Shown: positions 1 through 8,603, numbered from the stretch's first letter. The stretch is 53,015 bases of DNA from Chloroflexota bacterium (GCA_016234595.1 JACRBG010000004.1:1-53015); one strand, 5' to 3'. Notes: generated from the sequence alone by a model not told the origin. A program made the numbers and translations.

Positions 1-785
1 AGCCCTAGAATACCAGCCCCATTGAGCATAAAGTTAAAAACGTCCGCCGCCTTTTTATTGCTTGCTTCTTGAAGAGCCGGGGTATAGATTGACCAACCGT
101 TTTGGGTCAGCGTGGCTTCTCCAGACGGATTGCCCCATTCGACCAACACATCGGTGATGGCGGACGCGCGCCCCCACAGTGCTTGGGCAGTAGCGAGGTT
201 AAAAAATACGGTTTGGCCTTGATAGTCAGGAGTGGAATCCACAATCCCTTGTACGGTCAGCGAAATAGGGATGCTGCTATTTTCCCCACCCATGATTAAG
301 TGGTCACCGACCTGAATGTCCAGTTGAGTGGCTAGGTCACGGGTGATGGCGGCATCCCCTTCCCCTTGTAGGGTCTGGGCTAGTGTTCGGCCATCTTGCA
401 AGCCAATTTTGCCAATCAGCGGATACCGGGTAGGGTCAACCCCAATGGCATGATTGACAAAAAAGGCGTGGGATGAGCCTTCGAGCCGGAGTATCTGGTT
501 ATAGTTAAAAGAGACAGGGACATAATCTTTGATCTCCCCGGATTGATGCAGGGCTTCAATCTCGGCTAAGTCTTGCTCGCTCAAAAAATTTGTCTCCGAG
601 TGAGTGACTTGGGCATCCCCCCCAACACTCAGACGGGGATCAATCAAGATGAGCGATTTAAACGTGCTGGCAAGGCTTTGCATTGAAGTCAGGGACATGA
701 CCCCAAAGGCGATACATAAGAGGGCAATCACCATGCGCTGTCCGCCGCGTTTTAACGATTTGGTGGCATACTTCCAATAAAACAT
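1..785 (-). CDS. ABC transporter permease, FtsX/MacB-like (3' part beyond window)
   Basis: This minus-strand frame opens with ATG at 785 and stays open to the window edge, so the C-terminal part is missing. The N-terminus (MFYWKYATKSLKRGGQR) is followed by one hydrophobic segment and then a long extracytoplasmic region, the arrangement of MacB/LolC/FtsX-type permeases: one helix, a periplasmic core domain, then three more helices that would lie outside the window. It starts 10 bases after the ATPase gene, so the two are probably co-translated as one exporter or lipoprotein/peptide-handling transporter. The substrate cannot be read from sequence. The two-component genes upstream suggest induction by envelope stress or an antimicrobial compound, which is inference from similar operons. 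Confidence 0.85.
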   Translation of the reverse strand, partial: MFYWKYATKSLKRGGQRMVIALLCIAFGVMSLTSMQSLASTFKSLILIDPRLSVGGDAQVTHSETNFLSEQDLAEIEALHQSGEIKDYVPVSFNYNQILRLEGSSHAFFVNHAIGVDPTRYPLIGKIGLQDGRTLAQTLQGEGDAAITRDLATQLDIQVGDHLIMGGENSSIPISLTVQGIVDSTPDYQGQTVFFNLATAQALWGRASAITDVLVEWGNPSGEATLTQNGWSIYTPALQEASNKKAADVFNFMLNGAGILG

Positions 786-795
786 AGAGGTTCCT

Positions 796-1482
796 TTAGT
801 GTGTACCCGTCTTGATTAAGCGCCCATCATGCAGATGCAGCACACGATCCGCACACTGAGCAATCGCAGGATCATGGGTTGCGACAATGATGGTTAGGCC
901 CAAACGCTGGCGGAGGGTCTGGAAAAGCGCCAATACCTGCTCCCCGTTGACGCTATCGAGGTTGCCGGTGGGTTCATCCGCCAGCAAAATTTGAGGCTGG
1001 GTGACGAGGGCGCGGGCAATGGCGACACGCTGCTGTTGGCCGCCGGAAAGTTGATGCGGACGGTGGCGGCGGCGGTCAGATAAGCCCACGAGATCGAGCA
1101 TTTCTTGGGCTAGTGCCGCTGCTTCGCGCCGTTTGGCATGGATATAGAGAGGGACTTCGACATTTTCCTGTGCGGTTAGGGTCGGGATCAGGTTAAAGGA
1201 CTGAAAGACAATCCCGATTTTCTGGTTACGCAGTCGGGCAAGGTGTTGTTCGGGCATTTGGGTGATGTCCTGCCCATCAATGACCAGTTTGCCACTGCTG
1301 GGGGTATCAATCCCCGCCAGCAACCCCAAGAGGGTTGATTTGCCAGAACCCGAAGGCCCTGTTAGGGCAATCCATTCGCCAGCGGCGATTTCAAAACTAA
1401 CATCATTCAGAACCGGGATGATCTCGCCACCAAGAGGTAATTGGCGGGTTAAATGATTGGCTTCAATAGCGATAGGTGTCAT
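796..1482 (-). CDS. ABC transporter ATP-binding protein, MacB/LolD type
   Basis: A 228-residue ATPase of the MacB/LolD/FtsE group, which powers FtsX-type permeases. Walker A GPSGSGKST lies at residues 42-50, the Q-loop in IVFQSFNLIP at about 91-100, the signature LSGGQQQR at 145-152, Walker B ILLADEP at about 165-171, and the H-loop in VATHDP near the end. The length is normal for the group. It lies between the sensor kinase (77-base gap) and the permease (10-base gap) on the same strand, giving the common gene order regulator, kinase, ATPase, permease. All catalytic motifs are intact. Confidence 0.95.
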   Translation of the reverse strand: MTPIAIEANHLTRQLPLGGEIIPVLNDVSFEIAAGEWIALTGPSGSGKSTLLGLLAGIDTPSSGKLVIDGQDITQMPEQHLARLRNQKIGIVFQSFNLIPTLTAQENVEVPLYIHAKRREAAALAQEMLDLVGLSDRRRHRPHQLSGGQQQRVAIARALVTQPQILLADEPTGNLDSVNGEQVLALFQTLRQRLGLTIIVATHDPAIAQCADRVLHLHDGRLIKTGTH

Positions 1483-1559
1483 GTTATTCTCCTTCTGCCT
1501 TTAAGATAGCAAGAAGGTGTCACACCCCTATCGCAAAAATGTCGCAAAAGTGTCGTAAC

Positions 1560-3194
1560 TTATTGGGGGTTCACTCTCGGTAGTCGAACGGTGAAACAAC
1601 TGCCGATGCCGAGGGTACTGGTTACACTGACATTGCCAGCCATCGCCTCAGCTAATTCTTTAACAAGGGCTAGACCTAAACCTGCCCCCCCTTGATCGCT
1701 GGCTCGAGCCGAGGCCGAACGGTAAAAACGCTCCCAGATATGTGGCAAATCCTCTGGGGCAATGCCTTCCCCGGTATCCTTGACTTGAATGGCGACGGTT
1801 TGCGCCTCGACCTGAGTTCCAACGACAATGACGCCCCCCGGTGACGTATGGCGTACCGCGTTTTTGAGTAGATTATTTAAGATTTGCTCTAACCGTGTTT
1901 CATCGGCATAGATAAGCGGAATTTGGACTTGATACTCCAGCGCAACTTCCACTTTTTTACTTTGCCAAGCCTGTTGTTTGGCGGTGTGATAAGTACGTTC
2001 GAGGACGCCGCTGATTTCTAGTGGGGCAACGGTGACGTTTAGGCCTTCCATATCCGTTCGGGCCAATAAAAACACATCATCAATCATGCGTTGCAGGTGC
2101 AGGGTCGCCCGCTCGATAATGTCTATATCGGTTTTAAGGTCAGGATTTTGCATGGCTTGTCGCTGCAGGGAGGCTAAATAGGCTCGTACGGTGGCGACAG
2201 GGGTCCGTAATTCATGGGAGACCCCGGCGAACATCTCCCGCCGCGATTGCAGCAATTGGCTTACGGCGTCGCGCTCGGCGGCTAAATCCCGTAAGGTGGT
2301 TTCGAGGGTGGCTGCCATTGCATTGAAATTGGCCTGTAATTGGGCCACTTCATCTTCCCCAGTGACCAAAGCCCGCGCCGTATAATCGCCCGCTTGGATG
2401 GCATTGGTGACGTTGATAAGGGTGTAGACCCGCCGGGTGATGCCCCGCGCCGTAAAATAGGCCAGAATCGTTACAGGAACGATGACCACCAGAATGGCGA
2501 CCCCGGTGAGAATGCCAATCGTCCCCAGAATCAGAATCCCCTCGGTAAGCAAAAGCACCACCTGCCCCACAGGTGATAAGGTAGCGTTTCCCAAACGGAT
2601 GTTGGTTAGCGAGAGGAATAGAATAACCAACAGCAAAACCGCCATGACGACCAACATTAATTGCGACGATGTGATATACCAAACCAGTCGCCGCTTACGG
2701 TAGGCCAACATGAGACGATAACAGCGGGCCGCCAAACGAACCGCGACCAGCGAAAACCCATTCAGCAGCAGCACGATACTCATCGGGTTTGAATTTAAGT
2801 CGCCTAAGTCGCTGCTCTGCTGATCTAATCGGGGTAATCGCCCATAGGTGCTGCCCCCCATAATGTTATAGTATAGAAGCGGCGGCATTACCCAATAGGC
2901 AAGCTGATACAGGCTTACACTTAAAACTAGCATGATCAAGGCGACCAAAAGTTCATAGCGCAGTTGGTGACCCCAACGACCTTGGGGCAAGCGGGTGAGG
3001 AATAGAAAAGTTAAGACGGTGGCAACAATGCCAAAACTGAGACTGCCTGTAAATTCAGGGAAGTCAAATTCTGTACCGCTGGCGTGCAATAGGGCCAGCC
3101 AACCGAGGCCAAGCAGCGTGGCAAAGGCCAAAGCCAGCCACACAGGCCAGCGCCATAGGCCGATTATGGACGTAAACGGTAGCCGACGCCCCAT
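1560..3194 (-). CDS. Membrane sensor histidine kinase
   Basis: A 544-residue sensor kinase. About six hydrophobic segments fill residues 17-247. They are followed by a HAMP linker at about 246-300, a HisKA helix with the phospho-accepting histidine in SHELRTP (H327), and a HATPase_c domain with N box (NNLLKNAVRH), G1 (DTGEGI) and G2 (GAGLGL). The multi-pass sensor region has no large extracytoplasmic loop, so it may sense within the membrane or through the neighbouring transporter, as transporter-linked kinases do (inference). Its ATG at 3194 lies inside the end of the response regulator gene, a 31-base overlap that indicates translational coupling. Confidence 0.95.
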   Translation of the reverse strand: MGRRLPFTSIIGLWRWPVWLALAFATLLGLGWLALLHASGTEFDFPEFTGSLSFGIVATVLTFLFLTRLPQGRWGHQLRYELLVALIMLVLSVSLYQLAYWVMPPLLYYNIMGGSTYGRLPRLDQQSSDLGDLNSNPMSIVLLLNGFSLVAVRLAARCYRLMLAYRKRRLVWYITSSQLMLVVMAVLLLVILFLSLTNIRLGNATLSPVGQVVLLLTEGILILGTIGILTGVAILVVIVPVTILAYFTARGITRRVYTLINVTNAIQAGDYTARALVTGEDEVAQLQANFNAMAATLETTLRDLAAERDAVSQLLQSRREMFAGVSHELRTPVATVRAYLASLQRQAMQNPDLKTDIDIIERATLHLQRMIDDVFLLARTDMEGLNVTVAPLEISGVLERTYHTAKQQAWQSKKVEVALEYQVQIPLIYADETRLEQILNNLLKNAVRHTSPGGVIVVGTQVEAQTVAIQVKDTGEGIAPEDLPHIWERFYRSASARASDQGGAGLGLALVKELAEAMAGNVSVTSTLGIGSCFTVRLPRVNPQ

Positions 3195-3874
3195 ACTGTC
3201 TCGATTTCATCCCCTAGATCATCCAATTTTTTCCGCAGTCGCAAGATGGCGTTATCCACTGAGCGGTCTCCACCGACATAGGCCGCTCCCCAAATGGTTT
3301 CGAGCAAATAGGTGCGGCTAAAGGCTCGCCCGGGGTTGCGGAGTAACAAATGCAGCAGATCAAATTCAGTGCGGCTTAAGTCCAGCGGATTGTTATGGAG
3401 GAGAACCAGATGGCGCTCAATATCGACCACGAGACCCTTATGGGCCAATTGTGGCTCTTGGCTTGGGTCTAAATCAGCGGCTAGTAGCTGCCGAATCATT
3501 TCGGTACGTCGCAGCAAGGCATTCACACGGGCGATTAACTCAAGCATGGAAAAAGGTTTGCTCAGATAATCATCGGCCCCAACCTCTAAGCCCATGACGC
3601 GGTCAAGTTCTTCGCTACGGGCGGTCAGCATCAAAACAGGGGTAGCGCTGGTCTGACGAATCTGGCGCAATACTTCGATACCATCCAACTTGGGCAACAT
3701 CCAGTCGAGGATTAGCGCATCCGGGCGATGACTCGCGTGTAGTTCCAAGGCGCTAAGCCCATCCGTTGCACACAAAACTTCATAACCCGCATGAGTTAGT
3801 TCACGCTGGATGACTAAGGCCAAATCTGCCGCATCTTCGACCAGTAAAATGGTGGGTAGGGATTCGTTCTGCAT
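3164..3874 (-). CDS. OmpR/PhoB-family response regulator
   Basis: A 236-residue regulator. The receiver domain has acidic pocket E13/D14, phospho-acceptor D57 in LILDWMLP, and conserved lysine K106 in LSKPF. A C-terminal winged helix follows from about residue 130, with typical ends such as SVDNAILRLRKKL and VWGVGYRL. It is the first gene of the minus-strand operon and presumably controls the transporter genes. A TATAAT-like box (minus strand, bases 3881-3886) sits so close to the ATG that the mRNA may be leaderless. I see no good -35 element, so this promoter is tentative. Confidence 0.95.
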   Translation of the reverse strand: MQNESLPTILLVEDAADLALVIQRELTHAGYEVLCATDGLSALELHASHRPDALILDWMLPKLDGIEVLRQIRQTSATPVLMLTARSEELDRVMGLEVGADDYLSKPFSMLELIARVNALLRRTEMIRQLLAADLDPSQEPQLAHKGLVVDIERHLVLLHNNPLDLSRTEFDLLHLLLRNPGRAFSRTYLLETIWGAAYVGGDRSVDNAILRLRKKLDDLGDEIETVWGVGYRLRP

Positions 3875-4289
3875 GAATTGATTATAGTGACGTTTATGTT
3901 CGCTCTCTAGAGTGGGTATGAGAGACTAGACCAGACGCTTGACCCATGTTTTAATCCAATGACTGATATAACCTTGGTGGATGGTCTGATTTGCAGCGTT
4001 ATCAAGATTAGTAAACAAAAATCTGGCATAGCCCAATTGGGCCATGCAGAATTGGCATTTTACTTATAAAACGAAAAACATTTTCTGCTGTCCGCAGAGT
4101 GTTCGGTGGGCAAATCCCACTCACCTACGTTATCATAACATGGTACGTAGTTTTCCCTTTCAAAACTAAGGGGCAATATTTAAGCCGCAGCTACAGAGTC
4201 TAAAATGTTTTTGGCAAGGCATTTTAGTTTGGCCTCTGGACATGGCAGCGGCTTATTTATTGCCATGTCATAGCTTAAGCGAAACCCGA

Positions 4290-4485
4290 CCAAATTGGCA
4301 GTAGGCAACTTCCTTATAATGGCTATTTTAGGCTTTAAAGTGATCCCACCACCCTACTCGACTCAAGCAGAGTAATGGGGGTATGCCAAGACCAATTTGC
4401 TGAGTCGGGCAAATAGCCTAGTGGCATAAGGTTGTTTGTGATAGAATTGAGGTTGCACAGGCCCCCGCAACAAGGGGCTTTTCTC
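4290..4485 (+). ncRNA. Candidate structured RNA ending in a terminator
   Basis: Nested complementary arms define a long irregular hairpin: CCTTAT 4312-4317 with ATAAGG 4426-4431, GGCTATTT 4321-4328 with AAATAGCC 4411-4418, then a terminal arm either CGACTCA 4359-4365/TGAGTCG 4401-4407 or TACTC 4355-4359/GAGTA 4370-4374. A GC-rich stem-loop with a T run follows at 4461-4482. The size and the single long interrupted hairpin resemble 6S RNA in outline, but I recognise no conserved sequence and do not assign it to that family. Strand is taken from the terminator. Confidence 0.35.
4461..4482 (+). terminator. Rho-independent terminator
   Basis: Stem GCCCC (4461-4465) pairs with GGGGC (4474-4478), followed by TTTT. 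The hairpin is enclosed by a second perfect 10-base inverted repeat (4435-4444 with 4490-4499). No plus-strand gene ends upstream, so it probably ends a non-coding transcript. Confidence 0.6.
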
Positions 4486-4755
4486 TTTCCTATCACAAAA
4501 CATCTTTAAACATGTTTTGTAGTATTTTTAAGTATAGCTATCTTTGACCTACCCCACAAGTCCCCCGCTCGATTTAATTTAGAGTTTGTTTGATAGAACG
4601 TACATTCTATTATTGTGACTTATATGCGCCGAATTTGAATCCGTTACTATTGTAACGGATTTATGCGTGGTGGTCATATTGGACAGGCAGAAAATGGCCG
4701 TTATCCAAGAGAATTGGTGGATGGCCCCTGAAATTTCTTTTGGAAGTCTCATTAT

Positions 4756-5868
4756 TTATTGATTCACTTTCGCCAGCGCGACCCGCAGACCGCCATAGGC
4801 ATTCATATTGACAGGCGAAATCCGTCCAGCGGCATAATGGGGCGGCTCACTGCTGTTTTTGACCTTATCCGGATACATTTCGCACATCAAAGGGGTTATC
4901 AATGAAGCTCCACCCCCGACCAACACGACGTGTCGAATCCCGCGCAGGCCATCATAACGGGCTAAGACGTTGTTATTCATCCACCCCACATATTCCGCGA
5001 TTTGGCGCTGCATAACCGCGAACAAATCTACGGTGTAGCCGCCGTGATAGAGGTTGCAGGCCTGCCAGCGTTCTTGATCGTCTTTGGCTTGGGCATACTG
5101 GCGAATCAGCATGTCCACATCGTCCTCAGTCACGCTCTCAAACTCACGGCTTGACTGTTGCGCGGCCAACATCAGCGGTTTGCGGATGAAAAAGTCTAGA
5201 CCTTTGTCGGAAAATGAAAAAGTGCGCTCCGGGCTGACTTTGCCATCGCTCACCAGTACCGCGTCCAGCGTATACACGCCCGAATCGAGGAATAACACAT
5301 CGCCATACAATGGGTTTTTGTCGTTAGGGCTGCCATCCTGATTCAGATTGAAACAAAACAGGGCGGCTTGACCTTCAGGGATGACGGCCACGTTACCGTA
5401 GCGGAATTGGTAGAGCTTATCGCCATATTGAATCGAGACGGCTTTGCCCAAGAAAGCCTGCTTGATGGTTTCGCGTTGTTCGGCAAAATAACCCGGTGGA
5501 CAGAACAGAGAAAGATAAACATTCGCTTCGCCTTTGCCCCCTACTCCCAAACGGGCCAGTGCCACAGCGACAAGGAATTGATGAAATTCGCTGCCATAGC
5601 GGTCTTTCCCAATAAAACGATCTAAACCTTGTTTGGTAATGCGGGTCACATCGTCCCCAATGATATATTTTTGCCCATGCCATTCCACTGGTGTATATTG
5701 CAGTTCTTGGCTGGCTCCCAACCCCAAGGATTTACCCCGCACCACAGCCCGCACACTGGGAAAATAATCCGCTTGGGCGGGTTGCAACTTATCCCCCTGA
5801 AAACGGGTTAACACCGCGTTGACGCCGCCATTTCCGGCATCCACCGCGGCGATATGTGTATAAGTCAT
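4756..5868 (-). CDS. ParM/StbA-like actin-like ATPase (PRTRC protein D type)
   Basis: A 370-residue actin-fold ATPase. Phosphate-1 loop is in AVDAGNGGVNAV near the N-terminus, phosphate-2 is the stretch LDSGVYTLDAV in the middle, and the adenosine loop is VVLVGGGAS near the C-terminus. ParM-type proteins polymerise and push plasmid copies apart. Known families include ParM, StbA, Alp7A and protein D of the PRTRC cassette; the presence of PRTRC C, B and ThiF later in the window favours the last. It lies 15 bases downstream of a small ParR-like gene, probably its DNA-binding adaptor. Length is normal and the frame is intact. Confidence 0.85.
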   Translation of the reverse strand: MTYTHIAAVDAGNGGVNAVLTRFQGDKLQPAQADYFPSVRAVVRGKSLGLGASQELQYTPVEWHGQKYIIGDDVTRITKQGLDRFIGKDRYGSEFHQFLVAVALARLGVGGKGEANVYLSLFCPPGYFAEQRETIKQAFLGKAVSIQYGDKLYQFRYGNVAVIPEGQAALFCFNLNQDGSPNDKNPLYGDVLFLDSGVYTLDAVLVSDGKVSPERTFSFSDKGLDFFIRKPLMLAAQQSSREFESVTEDDVDMLIRQYAQAKDDQERWQACNLYHGGYTVDLFAVMQRQIAEYVGWMNNNVLARYDGLRGIRHVVLVGGGASLITPLMCEMYPDKVKNSSEPPHYAAGRISPVNMNAYGGLRVALAKVNQ

Positions 5869-5883
5869 TGCATCGTCTCCCTG

Positions 5884-6306
5884 CTAAAAATCTTCTAAGG
5901 CTGCCAGCGTATTTTTGACCGACAGTTTCTTGCGTTCTTCTTCGTTCTCTACAACTCGAACTTCCAATTTGTTATCCATCGGCAAAGGTGGATTCCATGC
6001 TGGAGCCTGAGCCACCACCACCGAGCGATTGTTGACCATCATGGTTTTGAACTGCTCAACCAGTGCGGTCAGTTCTGAAGTATCGTTTTGTGGCTGGAAA
6101 CGCTCGGCCACCCATGGGAATAATTCTAATAAAACATCCGTCTTGCCCGCCCTCAAATCACAAATGAGACGAATGCCATCACGGATGACTTTGGCAAAAG
6201 CCCGTTCTTGTTTAAGAGTCTCGATCTGTTCTGCGATTTGGTTTTCGTCTTGCTTTTGTAAATCCAACCAAAAAACGAACCGTGTTCTAAATCTTTTTTT
6301 ATCCAT
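5884..6306 (-). CDS. Small ParR-like partition adaptor
   Basis: A 140-residue protein just upstream of the actin-like ATPase gene in the same operon. I chose ATG at 6306 over GTG at 6324 because GGGAG sits at a good distance from the ATG and the promoter predicted at 6345-6373 leaves little room for the longer form. The N-terminal half (RFVFWLDLQK, then helices up to LICDLRAG) is compatible with a compact DNA-binding fold such as ribbon-helix-helix. The charged C-terminal tail could contact the filament. The ParR role is inferred from position. In classical parMRC the ATPase gene comes first; here the order is reversed. Confidence 0.6.
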   Translation of the reverse strand: MDKKRFRTRFVFWLDLQKQDENQIAEQIETLKQERAFAKVIRDGIRLICDLRAGKTDVLLELFPWVAERFQPQNDTSELTALVEQFKTMMVNNRSVVVAQAPAWNPPLPMDNKLEVRVVENEEERKKLSVKNTLAALEDF

Positions 6307-6344
6307 CAAGTTTACTCCCGGCACTATAAGCCAATGGCACTTTG

Positions 6345-6373
6345 ATCATAACACAGGCTAAAACCAAAATCAA
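6345..6373 (-). promoter_or_regulatory. Promoter of the partition operon
   Basis: On the minus strand a TTGATT box (plus-strand bases 6368-6373) is separated by 17 bases from TATGAT (6345-6350). This is close to the sigma-70 consensus and points to the ParR-like gene, with a short leader before the ATG at 6306. Confidence 0.6.
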
Positions 6374-6431
6374 CAAATTAAATGGTATAATGAGCAAGAC
6401 TTTGAGTAATAAAAAATATCACCACCAGTTG

Positions 6432-6462
6432 CGTACAGAGAAAGATTAAATCTCGTACAAAG
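6432..6462. promoter_or_regulatory. Candidate operator or partition site
   Basis: Between the divergent partition operon and the MerR-like gene, two near-identical 9-mers CGTACAGAG (6432-6440) and CGTACAAAG (6454-6462) flank the palindrome AGATTAAATCT. This is a plausible binding site for the ParR-like or MerR-like protein. No longer iteron array is visible. Confidence 0.35.
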
Positions 6463-6495
6463 CTGTGCAGGACTGTAAGGTTTTGAAAGCCAAAG

Positions 6496-6525
6496 TTGCC
6501 ACACAAACGCAGAGTGCTGTATAGT
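6496..6525 (+). promoter_or_regulatory. Promoter of the MerR-like gene
   Basis: TTGCCA (6496-6501), an 18-base spacer, then TATAGT (6520-6525), 27 bases before the ATG at 6553. AGGA at 6541-6544 provides the ribosome site. Confidence 0.55.
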
Positions 6526-6552
6526 GAGTTGAAATCTACTAGGACATAAAAA

Positions 6553-7146
6553 ATGACATATTCCAGCCGACATATCAGTGCTTTATTTGAAATTACGACC
6601 GAAACTGTGCGGGCATGGTCAGAGGAATTTGAAAGTTACTTATCAACCAATGCCAACCCCGGTCGAGGTCGTCATCGCTCCTTTACTGAAGCCGATTTAG
6701 AGGTCTTTGCTTTAATCGCAGACTACAAAAATCGTGGCCTTACCTTCCAAGATATTCACCTTGGGCTTCAGAACGGGCAGCGGGGTAATCCACCTGATAT
6801 GTCGCCAGATGAGGTGCAATCACTGATTGTCAGTGAACAGGAAAAGCGCCTTACCTTTGAAATCCAGATGTTGCAGGTTGAGCTTCAAAAGCGGCAGGCC
6901 CAAATTGAGAACTTGATAGCGGAAGTTGAAACGATCAAGCCCATCCGCGAAGAGAACATCCAATTAAAGGCTGATTTAAAATATGCCCAACAGCGCGAAG
7001 AAGAATTGGAAGAACGCCTTGCTGCTGCTGAGCAACGCATCCATGCTTTGCTAACTGATCAAAAAGATCTGCAACGCGAAATTGGTCGGGCGCAAGGCAT
7101 TTTGGAAGTACTAAAGATGAAGGGTGATTTGCCCGGCAGCGATTGA
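6553..7146 (+). CDS. MerR-type helix-turn-helix protein with coiled-coil tail
   Basis: A 197-residue protein. Residues 1-60 look like a MerR-type winged helix: YSSRHISALFEITTETVRAW starts the HTH, and RHRSFTEADLEVFALI matches the typical second part. From about residue 95 to the end it is rich in heptad-patterned Glu, Gln, Leu and Lys, a long coiled coil for oligomerisation. Such HTH-plus-coiled-coil proteins occur as regulators or partition/segregation factors on plasmids. It is divergent from the ParM/ParR-like operon and shares its intergenic region, so a regulatory or partition role is likely. No ligand-binding domain is visible. Confidence 0.65.
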   Translation: MTYSSRHISALFEITTETVRAWSEEFESYLSTNANPGRGRHRSFTEADLEVFALIADYKNRGLTFQDIHLGLQNGQRGNPPDMSPDEVQSLIVSEQEKRLTFEIQMLQVELQKRQAQIENLIAEVETIKPIREENIQLKADLKYAQQREEELEERLAAAEQRIHALLTDQKDLQREIGRAQGILEVLKMKGDLPGSD

Positions 7147-7183
7147 AAGATTTAGGACACAAGAATTGGCACTCTGTGTTTTC

Positions 7184-7216
7184 AACCCGATAGGTCGTCC
7201 GATCTGTCGGGTTTTT
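7184..7216 (+). terminator. Rho-independent terminator, copy 1
   Basis: AACCCGA (7184-7190) pairs with TCGGGTT (7207-7213), with an inner AGGTCG/CGATCT stem and a T run. It follows the MerR-like gene. A nearly identical copy follows the NERD gene at 8565. Confidence 0.85.
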
Positions 7217-7372
7217 TGTTGGCATCCACTTGCAGTTGGACTTGCCTCCAATATCCCCTCAAACTGAAAGCGACAATTGCTTGCAGTCTAACAGATTTCA
7301 ACTATCATCCACTCAGATAGGATGCCGCATCGTCATTAACTTATATACTAGACTTGGGTTAGGATAGTCAGC

Positions 7373-8458
7373 GTGATGGACAGCAGTGCAAGTAAAGTGG
7401 TGTTGAAAATGTCATTGACCGAGGCCCGTTCGGTCATCTGGCCGTTCCGCGAACTGAAGGGTCAGACCATAGGCTCGCTGCTTGATAAAGGCTTGTTATC
7501 GCTCCAAGACCTAGGATTTGCTGCTCAACGCGCCTATACCGAACGCCTGCGGGAAGCCAGTCGGACAATCCTTCTCCATCAGCTTATGCAAGAGCCATTG
7601 GCCTCCGAGCAGGAGTATTGGCCACTTAATGTAGTTTCGACTGAACTTCGGAGCTTCGCCGAAAGACGTCAACTTCAACTCGCCATGCTAGAGGGGCTGA
7701 TTATGGGGGGTATATTCACCTTGCTTATGAGTGGCATGTTATGGTCAATATCGATGCGGAAAAATTCCGCCGATAATGGAGAAGCACTAGCTAGGATTTA
7801 CAGCAACCCAATCAGCACTATTGTGTTTGTGATTTTCATGATTGTTCTTATCGGAACGATAATCTCGACACCTTACCTAATAGGCAAAGCCCTTGATCAT
7901 CTGGTTCTGAGGAGAATTGAGAAACAGATGCGGCTCCACCGGAAAGGGCAATTGGGAGAAGAACGAGCGCTCAATGTGATGTTTGGTGTCTTGGATGGGC
8001 GATGGTGGCTGTTCCGCAACATGGAATTGCCCGGACGACGCCTTGGCGATTTGGATTCGGTGCTTGTCGGTCCCTACGGTGTGTGGAGTATTGAGGTCAA
8101 AGCCTATAGCGGTGAGTATCGGAACGTTGGTGAGCAATGGGAAAAACGCTTTGGCACGAAATGGCATTCAATCCGCAAAAGTCCTACCCGCCAAGCGCGG
8201 CGTAATGCAGCAGAGCTATCCCAGTTGCTGGCGACCAATCAGATCAAACAATGGGTGACTCCGCTGATTGTCTGGGCCAATCCTGAGTCTACGGTTGTGC
8301 TGGATAACCCCTCAACTTCCGTTTGGACACTCGATCAAATCAGCGACGGTTTGAAAGACCTCAGTAGTAAACCGCCTATTCCAGAGGCACAAGTTGAAAA
8401 GATCGTGGAAGTCCTCAAGAAAATTTGTCAGGATCACGACGATTCAAGCAGTACATAG
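7373..8458 (+). CDS. NERD-domain membrane protein
   Basis: A 361-residue protein. After a helical N-terminus there are two hydrophobic segments at about residues 105-125 and 145-170. A NERD (nuclease-related) domain follows at about 185-310, with GQLGEERALNVMF, then LGDLDSVLVGPYGVWSIEVK. The Asp and the E-x-K (IEVK) match the PD-(D/E)xK-like active-site pattern that defines NERD. Substrate and role of this family are poorly known; it is often found near mobile or defence genes. The gene sits alone between two near-identical terminators, so it may have entered as a cassette. ATG at 7376 is an alternative to the GTG start at 7373. Confidence 0.8.
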   Translation: MMDSSASKVVLKMSLTEARSVIWPFRELKGQTIGSLLDKGLLSLQDLGFAAQRAYTERLREASRTILLHQLMQEPLASEQEYWPLNVVSTELRSFAERRQLQLAMLEGLIMGGIFTLLMSGMLWSISMRKNSADNGEALARIYSNPISTIVFVIFMIVLIGTIISTPYLIGKALDHLVLRRIEKQMRLHRKGQLGEERALNVMFGVLDGRWWLFRNMELPGRRLGDLDSVLVGPYGVWSIEVKAYSGEYRNVGEQWEKRFGTKWHSIRKSPTRQARRNAAELSQLLATNQIKQWVTPLIVWANPESTVVLDNPSTSVWTLDQISDGLKDLSSKPPIPEAQVEKIVEVLKKICQDHDDSSST

Positions 8459-8564
8459 CCATAAATAAGCCGTTCTAAATTGCTGTTTTGATCTAGCTAT
8501 GGTGGGCAGGGGGATGAATTTTGGTCTTTCGTAGCTATGTGATTCAACAGATGTTGGCATTTTC

Positions 8565-8603
8565 AACCCGATAGGTCGCCCGATCTGTCGGGTTTTTTTT
8601 TTT
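8565..8603 (+). terminator. Rho-independent terminator, copy 2
   Basis: Almost the same hairpin as at 7184 (AACCCGA...TCGGGTT, one base different in the loop region), here with a longer run of T. It ends transcription from the NERD gene and insulates the structured region that follows. Confidence 0.85.

Larger units (their letters stand above)
3875..4755. other. 881-base non-coding stretch rich in inverted repeats
   Basis: No credible gene is visible. The stretch contains several perfect inverted repeats: CTACGT/ACGTAG at 4126-4149 followed by TTTT (terminator-like, plus strand), CTAAAATG/CATTTTAG at 4200-4227, GACATGGCA/TGCCATGTC at 4239-4269, the nested set at 4306-4434, the terminator at 4461-4482, and an AATCCGTTA/TAACGGATT hairpin near 4638-4660. 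It marks the border between the chromosomal sensor/transporter operon and the mobile-element genes. I looked for tRNA and tmRNA signatures that could mark an integration site and did not find them. Confidence 0.6.

Noticed and set aside
4105-4125. tRNA T-arm-like hairpin GTGGG-CAAAT-CCCAC
   Set aside because: The loop is five bases without TTC, and no acceptor, D or anticodon arms are found at the right distances.
3900-4500. tmRNA (ssrA) on either strand
   Set aside because: GAAAACTACG on the minus strand hints at a tag peptide, but there is no tRNA-like 3' end, CCA or matching 5' acceptor strand.
4594-4609. LexA-like palindrome TAGAACGTACATTCTA
   Set aside because: One mismatch between arms, no downstream gene in suitable position and no second copy.
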